Position numbers and translations under genes: made by a program. From NCBI GenBank assembly GCA_039698035.1, contig JBDKSW010000001.1, positions 62,001 to 126,000 of the forward strand: 64,000 bases of DNA, read 5' to 3'. The notes beneath the pieces are model-generated. The model was not told the DNA's origin, ran no database searches, and saw only the letters and a list, made by a program, of their open reading frames with translations. Source of the DNA: JAJFUI01 sp039698035 (lineage in GTDB: Bacteria; Planctomycetota; Planctomycetia; Pirellulales; Thermoguttaceae). Within the stretch, counting starts at the first letter, position 1, and each line of letters begins with the position of its first letter. Positions 51,038 through 58,544 of the stretch are shown here, in pieces.

Positions 51038-53665
51038 TTACGCCTGCGGTTCCTTCGTCTTCAACAACCATCCGCGACCAACAAGGACCAGAAAGACTGC
51101 CATGATGGCGAAAGCAATCAAAGCTGGTGAGTTGCGCTGCGGCATCTTCATTGTAGCGCCAGTGGGCAACGCCGCAGGGACCTTCACTTGTTTCGCGTTG
51201 ATGTCGAACAGCAGTTGAACCTTATCGTTGTCATCGCTGCCGAGTTTCTCTTTAGCAACAGAGCCTAGAATTGTGTCTTTCGCGGCTTGATAGGTCTTGT
51301 TCCCGGGCAGGTTGAGGACCATGCCCTTGGGTACAGGAATATACTTGCGAAGCTGCGATTCATTGAGGCCGCGAATCTCACGTGTCAGGTCGTCAATGCG
51401 GATTTCCGTTGGCGTCCGTTGGTCTTTCGCTTGACGCTGCAAGTCGCGTTTTTCGGGAGCGATCTCGTCAAAGGCCAACGTGTGACACTGGGCATCGAAG
51501 GAGACGCCGAGTGGCGCTGGCAACGTGTGGTATTGCCAAGTGGCCATCTTTTGGGTCACCACGATGGGCGCGAAGACTAAGAAGTTGATTAGGACCGCGC
51601 CGATCGTGCCGCCAGCGATGTATCCGGTCGAGAACAGCGCGCCTGGGCTCATCTCAGTTTCAAGCTCCGACGCCGGTTTGGCACTCTTTTTGGCGGCCAT
51701 ACGTTCGACAATGTACCGGACGAGACCACCCATAAAAATCGGCGTCGTTGAACTGAACGGTAGATAGACACCGACCGCAAATGGCAACGATCGGATATCA
51801 CAAAGTTCGAGGACGATCGCTGTGATAACGCCAAAGCCGACCAGAATCCATGGCAACTTCTGATCTAGGATTCCTTGCGTAATCAGCGCGAACAACTGCG
51901 CCTGGGGCGGATTGTATCGTGGGACCTCGGTTCCGTCGTCCGTATGCGTCAGCCGCCCACCAATAGCCGGATCGATTAAGCAAAGGACATGCCCCGCGTC
52001 ATCGATAAGATATTTGCCTGGCGTAACACCCTCGGGGTTCCCTTGAACAGGGTGCCAAACGAGGTAGGACTTGCCGTTGCTCGGGTCTGTCTCACGGACC
52101 CCCGCCTGTTTGAGGGCCTCCAGATTGGCGGGGCCTCTCTTCGGCAAATTTTCAGGGAGCCTTGAGTAGACCGTTCCACCAGCGTTCAGGGCCAGGAGCG
52201 TTCCGCCAATCACCAAGGCCGACGTAAGCGATCCGATCAAGATCGCCCACTGCTGCCAGCGGGGCGTGGCTCCGATCAGGAAGCCCGTCTTCAGTGTCTG
52301 AGCGTTTGTACCGCCGTTGGACGACGCAATACAGACCACGGCGGCGACCGATAGAGCGATCAATTGGTCCTTTTGGGTCGTCAAGCCCGCCACCAAGAAG
52401 ATCAAGCAAGTCAGGAGCAGCGTGGCGACGGTCATGCCAGAAATCGGGTTGCTTGACGATCCGATTTCGCCAGTAAGTCGTGCGGAAACAACGACAAATA
52501 GAAAACCAAAAACCACAATCAACAGCGCCGCAGCGAGTGCAATCAGTAGTGATCGCCACGCTAGACTGCCGCCGCCTTGCGGGTCAAATACCAAGAATGC
52601 CCAAATACCGGCGATCAGGAAAAGGCAGCCGAGAAAAACCGTTCGCATCGACATGTCCTGGTTGGTGCGCAGCAGCTGTTTGCCAACGCCACCGACGGAT
52701 GATCGCATGTCACGAAGGCCAGCATAGATCGAGGAGATGATCAGCGGCAGCGTACGGAACATACTGATGATGCCACCGGCCGCGACGGCGCCGGCGCCGA
52801 TAAACAGCACGTAAGAGTCTCGCAACTCCTTCGCGCTCATGTTGCGAATCAGCCCCTCGGTGGCCGTGGCAGGCGCCAACGGGCTGTTGAGTTGATCGCC
52901 GAAATACATGATCATCGGGCAGAACACCAGCCATGAGAGGATGCCGCCAGCGATGATGATGCAGCAAGAGCGGGTACCGATGATGTATCCAACTCCGAGC
53001 AGCGCTGGGTTGACATCCATCGCGGGCGTCGCCCCCTTGAGCCAAGTCAAAGGTCGTGCAACGGTGTCCTTCCACAACTTCATTCCCAGACTTAGGAACT
53101 GATAGACGAACGCGAGTCCGAAGCCAACGAAGACCGTTTTGGCCGTTGCGCCTCCCGTTTCACCGATCTTCAGCACGTCGGCGCAGGCCGTGCCCTCGGG
53201 ATACTTCAGCACACCGTGTTGCTTGACGCAGAACGCCCGGCGAAGTGGGATCATCATCAGAACGCCGAGCAGGCCGCCCAGGACCGAGACAACCATCACC
53301 CGGGTCCATTCCATCTCGAACCCGAGGATCATCACGGCCGGCATCGTAATACCGACACCGAAGGCGATCGACTCGCCGGCGGAACCGGTCGTTTGGACGA
53401 TGTTGTTTTCCAAGATGGTCGCGCGACGGATGCCGAACGCGCGTGAAAACGCCCGGAAGAGTGTGATAGCCAACACGGCGACGGGAATTGACGCCGAAAC
53501 GGTCATGCCAACCTTCATGACCAGATACAGGGACGAAGCGCCGAAGACGACCCCGAGCATTGCTCCAACCAGCACGGCCGACCAGGTGAACTCCGGCAGA
53601 TTGCTGTTCGCGGGGACGTATGGCTGGAAGGCAGGTGTGGAGTCGGGAGCGTCGTTGTTGGCCAT
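51038..53665 (-). CDS. Oligopeptide transporter (OPT) family protein
   Basis: The 875-residue integral membrane protein belongs to the OPT superfamily of proton-coupled importers of peptides, metal chelates and related compounds. Diagnostic blocks are FGIRRATILENNIVQTTGSA followed by GESIAFGVGITMPA near the N-terminus, YPEGTACADVLKIGE, and GGTNAQTLKTGFLIGATPR. About 14-16 hydrophobic segments are visible. It is longer than many bacterial members because of hydrophilic inserts (about residues 500-570 and 760-850). The substrate is unknown. No peptidase gene is attached. It is divergent from the metallopeptidase gene at 53900, and only the start at 53665 gives a sensible N-terminus. Confidence 0.9.
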   Translation of the reverse strand: MANNDAPDSTPAFQPYVPANSNLPEFTWSAVLVGAMLGVVFGASSLYLVMKVGMTVSASIPVAVLAITLFRAFSRAFGIRRATILENNIVQTTGSAGESIAFGVGITMPAVMILGFEMEWTRVMVVSVLGGLLGVLMMIPLRRAFCVKQHGVLKYPEGTACADVLKIGETGGATAKTVFVGFGLAFVYQFLSLGMKLWKDTVARPLTWLKGATPAMDVNPALLGVGYIIGTRSCCIIIAGGILSWLVFCPMIMYFGDQLNSPLAPATATEGLIRNMSAKELRDSYVLFIGAGAVAAGGIISMFRTLPLIISSIYAGLRDMRSSVGGVGKQLLRTNQDMSMRTVFLGCLFLIAGIWAFLVFDPQGGGSLAWRSLLIALAAALLIVVFGFLFVVVSARLTGEIGSSSNPISGMTVATLLLTCLIFLVAGLTTQKDQLIALSVAAVVCIASSNGGTNAQTLKTGFLIGATPRWQQWAILIGSLTSALVIGGTLLALNAGGTVYSRLPENLPKRGPANLEALKQAGVRETDPSNGKSYLVWHPVQGNPEGVTPGKYLIDDAGHVLCLIDPAIGGRLTHTDDGTEVPRYNPPQAQLFALITQGILDQKLPWILVGFGVITAIVLELCDIRSLPFAVGVYLPFSSTTPIFMGGLVRYIVERMAAKKSAKPASELETEMSPGALFSTGYIAGGTIGAVLINFLVFAPIVVTQKMATWQYHTLPAPLGVSFDAQCHTLAFDEIAPEKRDLQRQAKDQRTPTEIRIDDLTREIRGLNESQLRKYIPVPKGMVLNLPGNKTYQAAKDTILGSVAKEKLGSDDNDKVQLLFDINAKQVKVPAALPTGATMKMPQRNSPALIAFAIMAVFLVLVGRGWLLKTKEPQA

Positions 53666-53795
53666 GGCGACAGTCCGGTTGGGTGATGGAAAGGGGAAAC
53701 CGGCAGTCTACCGAAGTTCTGAATCGCCCGCAACCCCCGGGCAACGCTGACGCACGGCGGCCCGGTTGCCTTGTATCGTTCGCCGTCCGACCAGA

Positions 53796-53824
53796 TGGAC
53801 GTACCCCCGCGCGGCCCGTATAAT
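53796..53824 (+). promoter_or_regulatory. Promoter of the metallopeptidase gene
   Basis: TGGACG (53796-53801), a 17-base spacer and a perfect TATAAT (53819-53824) lie about 75 bases before the ATG at 53900. Confidence 0.55.
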
Positions 53825-53899
53825 CGACCGCCTAGCGACTGTCCGGCATGCCTTCAAGGCACGGCCGAGCAACGAGAAAACGACTCCTGCCCTTTCAAG

Positions 53900-55999
53900 A
53901 TGATGACTCAAAACAATTTTCGAGGCTTGATTCTGATGCTTTCGATGTCGGCCGCATTGTCGCTGCAAGCGTTGGCAAACGGCGCGGAGACCGCCGCGCC
54001 GCTTGCGTGGTTCCACGACTCCGCCGCGAAACTTGAAACGGAGCTGATCGGCAAGTACGGCGAGGCCCAGCGAGGCCGTGTGAAGCGAGGGCTGCAACAG
54101 TTGGGCCAATTCTGGCGCAGCGACGACGGCGACGCGACCGTGTTCGAGGCGTTCGTCCGCGACAATTTTGCCGGCGACCAGGCGACGCTCGACACGGTTT
54201 ACGAGCGGTTTCGCCGGCTGCTCGAAAAGCTCGGCGGCCAACTGGCCGACATGCGCTACGAGCTTCGCCGCCACGCGGACTTGGAACTCGGGCCCGTGTT
54301 GCCGATGGACGAAATGGCGGCCGGCTATGACGCCAGTGCCCATCTGACCGACGACTTTTTCGCCAACAAGCTGGCCTTTGTCGTTCTGCTCAATTTTCCC
54401 ATGACGACGCTCGAAGAACGGCTGGCCGAGGGCGAGAAGTGGTCGCGCCGTCAGTGGGGCGAGGCCCGGTTGGCCGAACGCTTCTCGAAGCGGGTGCCGG
54501 CCGACGTGCTTCAAGCGACCTCGCAGGCTCAGTCGGCCGCCGAGGTGTACATCAGCCAATACCGAATCTGCATGCACCACCTGCTGGACGCCGAGGGACG
54601 CCGGCTGTTTCCGCCGAAGATGTGGTTGGTCGCCCATTGGAACCTGCGCGACGAGATCAAGGCGCAGTATGCGGCCGGCGCGGACGGATTGCCGAAGCAG
54701 CGGATGATTCAGCGGGTCATGGAGCGGATCGTGGACCAATCGATTCCCCAGGCGGTCATCAACAACCCCCAGGTGGACTGGAGCCCGGTTTCCAACGAGG
54801 TGAAGCCGTCCACGGTCGATGATCTGGGCCGTCCGGCCCCCCAGGGGCTGAAGGTAACGGCCGCGGCCGAGCCGAACACCCGGTATGCGAAGCTGCTGGC
54901 CATCTTCCGCGCCAACCGGCGGGTCGATCCGTACTCGCCAACCGCGCCGACGCTGATCGCACGGCGGTTCGAGGAAGATCGCCAGATGAGCGAGTTGCGG
55001 GTGAAGGCCATGCTGGAACAAGTGCTCGCGTCGCCGCAGTTCGCCGCGACGGGACGATTGATCGAAAAGCGGCTGGGACGCCCGTTGGAGCCGTTCGACA
55101 TTTGGTACGACGGTTTTCGGCCTCGTCCGGCCGGCGGCGAGACACAGCTCGACGCAATGGTTCGCAAGCGTTACCCGACCGCCGACGCCTACCGGGCTGA
55201 CATTCCCAGCCTGCTGGTGAAGCTCGGTTTCCAGCCCGACCGCGCGGCATACCTTGGCACGATGATCGAGGTCGAGTCGGCTCGCGGGGCCGGTCACGCC
55301 GTGCCAGGCGAGATGCGTGGCCAGAAGGTGCGACTTCGCACGCACATCGAGCCCACCGGCATGGATTTCAAGAGCTTCAACGTAGCCCTGCACGAGATGG
55401 GGCACAACATCGAGCAGACGTTCTCGATGAACCAGGTGGACGACACGCTGCTGGCCCGCGTTCCGAACACGGCCTTTACCGAGGGCTTGGCAATGGTCGT
55501 GCAGGGACATGATCTCGAAATGCTCGGGGCCGTGGCCGATGCTCACGCCGAAGCGCGCAAGACGCTGAACGACCTTTGGGCGACGGCCGAGATTTCCGGC
55601 GTGGCTCTGGTCGATATGGCCGTGTGGCACTGGATGTACGAACATCCCGAAGCCACGCCAGCCGAGCTCAAGGCGGCCACGCTCGACTTGGCCCGGCAAG
55701 TCTGGAACCGGTTCTACGCGCCTGTTTTTCATTGCAAGGATGTGACGCTGCTGGCCGTCTACTCGCACTTGGTTTGCGAGGTGCTCTACCTGCCTGACTA
55801 CCCGGTGGGTCACATGATCGGCTTCCAGCTCGAAGAGCAGATGAAGAAGGCAGGCCGGTTCGGCGACGAGTTTGAACGGATGACCCGTTTTGGAAACGTC
55901 ACGCCAGATCAGTGGATGAAGAATGCGACCGGCGCCCCGGTCGGCGCGGACGCATTGCTGCGAGCCGCCGAACGGGCGCTGGCGGAGATGGCCGGATAA
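53900..55999 (+). CDS. Secreted gluzincin metallopeptidase (HExxH...E)
   Basis: The 699-residue protein has a signal peptide (about residues 1-27, ending ALANG) and is a zinc metallopeptidase. HEMGH lies at about 497-501 (NVALHEMGHNIEQ) and the third ligand Glu about 25 residues later in FTEGLAM, the M3-like gluzincin arrangement. The rest is mostly helical with many Glu/Arg. It is not close to the common M3 enzymes that I know (thimet oligopeptidase or PepF), so the subfamily is uncertain. Two adjacent ATGs (53900, 53903) can start it. A TATAAT promoter lies upstream. It should act in the periplasm, or outside the cell if released. Confidence 0.85.
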   Translation: MMTQNNFRGLILMLSMSAALSLQALANGAETAAPLAWFHDSAAKLETELIGKYGEAQRGRVKRGLQQLGQFWRSDDGDATVFEAFVRDNFAGDQATLDTVYERFRRLLEKLGGQLADMRYELRRHADLELGPVLPMDEMAAGYDASAHLTDDFFANKLAFVVLLNFPMTTLEERLAEGEKWSRRQWGEARLAERFSKRVPADVLQATSQAQSAAEVYISQYRICMHHLLDAEGRRLFPPKMWLVAHWNLRDEIKAQYAAGADGLPKQRMIQRVMERIVDQSIPQAVINNPQVDWSPVSNEVKPSTVDDLGRPAPQGLKVTAAAEPNTRYAKLLAIFRANRRVDPYSPTAPTLIARRFEEDRQMSELRVKAMLEQVLASPQFAATGRLIEKRLGRPLEPFDIWYDGFRPRPAGGETQLDAMVRKRYPTADAYRADIPSLLVKLGFQPDRAAYLGTMIEVESARGAGHAVPGEMRGQKVRLRTHIEPTGMDFKSFNVALHEMGHNIEQTFSMNQVDDTLLARVPNTAFTEGLAMVVQGHDLEMLGAVADAHAEARKTLNDLWATAEISGVALVDMAVWHWMYEHPEATPAELKAATLDLARQVWNRFYAPVFHCKDVTLLAVYSHLVCEVLYLPDYPVGHMIGFQLEEQMKKAGRFGDEFERMTRFGNVTPDQWMKNATGAPVGADALLRAAERALAEMAG

Positions 56000-56113
56000 G
56001 CCGACTAATCGGTCTGTTCGTGGGCGATTTACCGTCCTTGCGAGGTCCCGAGCCCCTCATGGGTGCTGGCATTGCCAGTTTCCAAACGTTTTTGTAGGGG
56101 CTATGATAGCGGT

Positions 56114-56932
56114 ATGCGAACCCCATTCCTCGGCGTGTTGACGTTGGCCCTTTTTTGCCCGGGGGTGCTATCGGCCGTGGCCGGAGAGCCGGATTTCTCA
56201 CCCCGACTCCATCCCTGGGGGCGATTCGAGCCCGGGGCATGGAAGGTCGTTCGCGTGTTGACGGAGACCCTCGACGACCGAGGGCAAGTCGTCAGCACAA
56301 GCACGGCCGACACTCGCACCACGCTCCTCGATCTGGACGATGACGGCGTCACGCTCGAAGTGCATGCCTGCGTCGAAGTGGCCGGCAAGCGTTTTCAGGC
56401 CGAGCCGCAAACCGTCAAGCAAGGTTTTCACGGCGAAGCGACCACGGCCGCTCCCAATCAGGGCGATCCGGCGGACGGTCAAGTTCTTGTCGAGAACCGA
56501 AAGGTTGGCTGCAAGGTCTATCGGTTCGAGGCCGCCGGTCTTCAGGAGAAAACGACTTTCAACCTCTATTGTTCGATGGGGCTGTTCCCCTACGTTCTCA
56601 AACGAGAGTGCGTCACCACGACGCCGGACGGCAAGACCGTGCTGAGCGAGACGGGCGTCGAGCTGGTTGCCACGGAGATGCCTGTGCGGCTTCGCGGCGA
56701 AACCCGCAACGGCAGCTACGTGAAGACGGTCCACAAGAACTCGAAGGGGACGGTCACGACGCTGGCCGTGTTGCTGCCGGACGTGCCGGGCGGAATCGTC
56801 AGCCACACCAGCAAGGAAGTCGATACGAACGGTCGCGTCGTGCGCCGCAGCACGCTGGAGCTGCTCGATTACAAGGCCGAAGGCGACCATGGCGCGAATC
56901 GCCGTCGCTCCTCGCGTCGCGGCAAGCCGTGA
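56114..56932 (+). CDS. Secreted protein of unknown function
   Basis: The 272-residue protein has a signal peptide (about residues 1-24, ending SAVAG). A beta-rich region follows with HPWGRFEPGAWKVVRVLTET, repeated Thr-rich strands (TTTPDGKTVLSETGVELVAT) and a basic tail (RRRSSRRGKP). The spacing of short strands suggests a beta-sandwich or lipocalin-like fold, but no family is recognised. The ATG at 56114 has only weak ribosome-binding sequence and is chosen for the signal peptide. It lies 114 bases after the metallopeptidase gene in the same direction and converges on the histidine kinase gene. Confidence 0.75.
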   Translation: MRTPFLGVLTLALFCPGVLSAVAGEPDFSPRLHPWGRFEPGAWKVVRVLTETLDDRGQVVSTSTADTRTTLLDLDDDGVTLEVHACVEVAGKRFQAEPQTVKQGFHGEATTAAPNQGDPADGQVLVENRKVGCKVYRFEAAGLQEKTTFNLYCSMGLFPYVLKRECVTTTPDGKTVLSETGVELVATEMPVRLRGETRNGSYVKTVHKNSKGTVTTLAVLLPDVPGGIVSHTSKEVDTNGRVVRRSTLELLDYKAEGDHGANRRRSSRRGKP

Positions 56933-56947
56933 TGGCCGGCGGCGGGC

Positions 56948-58243
56948 TTACTCATTGCCTGCCAGGTGTGTTGGCTGGATGGCCGGGTTCAGCACGACGG
57001 TGAACGTGGTGCCTTGGCCCAGGGCGCTGCGGACTTCAATCCGGCCGCCCATTTCGGAAATCAGCATTCGGCAGAGTCCCAGTCCGAGGCCCGTGCCGCC
57101 GCTTTCGGCACGCGTGGTGAAGAACGGTTCGAAGATTCGCTCGAGGTTGACTCGCGGGATGCCAATGCCCGTATCGCTCACGTCAATGGCGATCGACGAT
57201 AGCTGGTCGTCGTCTCGCCTTCCGAGGGCGTAGGTTCGCAGGGCCAAGACGCCGCCGCGAGGCATGGCATTCAGGGCGTTCGTGCAGAGATTGAAGAGGA
57301 CCTCCTGCAATGTGTAAGGGTCGCCCTGTGCCTCGGCCACCACGCCCAACTCCTTTTCGATACGGACGTTTCCGTCGCCGGGTCCGAGCACTTCGAGCGT
57401 TGCGGCCACCGCTTGGTTGACATCGGTGCTTTGCAGGGTGATGCCTCGGGGCCGGGCGAACGCCTGGACACGCTTGGCCGTCCGCTCGATGCGGTCGAGC
57501 GCCTCGCCCATCAGTTGGACGTACTCGGTCAGATGAGGGTCGTCGCGAACGCCCTCGCCGATGCGCCGCAGACAATTTTGCACGCCGTCCAACGGGTTGG
57601 CGATTTGATGAGCGATGCCGGCCACCAACTGCCCGATCCCGAGCATCTTCTCCTTTTGCCGCAATTCGGCGTGAGCCCGGTCGACGTAGCGACGGATCGA
57701 CGTGGTAAAATATGCGGCCATCCAAAGCGCGCTGGAGAATGCGACGAAGATACCGAGTAATTCAAGGCGGTCTGGCAGCGGGGCAGGCTGCCTGTCGAAC
57801 CACACCGGATGCGACGGAATCCACTGCAAATACAGCAGCAACATGACGCCGCCAACCATGGCGGTGGACAAGCCGGCGAAGAAGTACGGCGTGCGCCCGC
57901 GGAGATACATGCCGGCAATGATCATATGAAATACGAAGTAAAACAGGAACGGGTTCCGCGGCAGATCGGAGTAATAGAGCAGCAGGGTCAGCGCGATGAG
58001 GTCGAACAAGACCTGGCAGAAGATGTTCCGCTCGACGTTGCCTTCGCTGCCGTTCGCACGGCGCTGGAACCAATAGAAAAGAAGATTGTAGGCGACCATG
58101 CCCGCCGTAATCAGGTACATTGGCCTGGGGTTGACGACGATTCCCAGCACCGAGGACGTGAGCCACGTGACAGCCAGCACGGCCGCGCAGGCCAGCCATC
58201 GGAGCGAAACCAACCACCGTGCGCCTTCGGGCGGTAATCTCAT
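56948..58243 (-). CDS. Membrane sensor histidine kinase
   Basis: The 431-residue protein has six predicted transmembrane helices (about residues 12-180) as its sensor. A HisKA domain has the H-box VAGIAHQIANPLDGV (phospho-His212), and the HATPase_c domain has N-box LFNLCTNALNAMP and G-boxes DTGIGIP and GGTGLGLGL. HAMP and PAS domains are absent. The partner response regulator is not in the window. The ATG at 58243 is preferred over a TTG five codons earlier. A good promoter lies at 58297-58325. The gene is convergent with the secreted protein gene at 56114. Confidence 0.92.
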   Translation of the reverse strand: MRLPPEGARWLVSLRWLACAAVLAVTWLTSSVLGIVVNPRPMYLITAGMVAYNLLFYWFQRRANGSEGNVERNIFCQVLFDLIALTLLLYYSDLPRNPFLFYFVFHMIIAGMYLRGRTPYFFAGLSTAMVGGVMLLLYLQWIPSHPVWFDRQPAPLPDRLELLGIFVAFSSALWMAAYFTTSIRRYVDRAHAELRQKEKMLGIGQLVAGIAHQIANPLDGVQNCLRRIGEGVRDDPHLTEYVQLMGEALDRIERTAKRVQAFARPRGITLQSTDVNQAVAATLEVLGPGDGNVRIEKELGVVAEAQGDPYTLQEVLFNLCTNALNAMPRGGVLALRTYALGRRDDDQLSSIAIDVSDTGIGIPRVNLERIFEPFFTTRAESGGTGLGLGLCRMLISEMGGRIEVRSALGQGTTFTVVLNPAIQPTHLAGNE

Positions 58244-58296
58244 GGCAAGTCGCCGCAATGGGCGGAATTCCTAGAAATCTTCCAAGGCCGAACGCC

Positions 58297-58325
58297 ATTG
58301 TAGGCTTGGCGTCCCTGGCAAACAA
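58297..58325 (-). promoter_or_regulatory. Promoter of the membrane histidine kinase
   Basis: On the minus strand TTGTTT (58325-58320), a 17-base spacer and TACAAT (58302-58297) lie about 55 bases before the ATG at 58243. Confidence 0.55.
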
Positions 58326-58430
58326 CCGGACGGCGATTCGCGGCCGAACATCCCCATTTCCAGTGTGGCCAGCGCCGGATGGCGGGCCGAGTCCTTGCGC
58401 ACGCCCCGTTTGACCGAAGTCGCCATAACC

Positions 58431-58458
58431 TTGACACTCCCCGGCCAGCGAAGATACT
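58431..58458 (+). promoter_or_regulatory. Promoter of the TMTC-like gene
   Basis: A perfect TTGACA (58431-58436), a 16-base spacer and GATACT (58453-58458) lie about 85 bases before the ATG at 58545. Confidence 0.5.
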
Positions 58459-58544
58459 GAAAAGTGGCGATTCGTGGAGACGTGCCCAACTCGCTTCAGC
58501 GATGGGCGTCCAAACCCACCTGGAACAACCGTTCGGACGGACAG

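Larger units (their letters stand above)
58244..58544. other. Divergent intergenic region (301 bp)
   Basis: It holds the promoter of the membrane kinase (58297-58325, minus) and a promoter for the TPR membrane protein (58431-58458, plus). No gene was seen. Confidence 0.5.

Noticed and set aside
53708..55813. Long minus-strand open frame opposite the metallopeptidase
   Set aside because: The plus strand has the HEMGH motif, a signal peptide and a TATAAT promoter; the opposite frame reads as low-complexity Arg/Leu/His-rich sequence.
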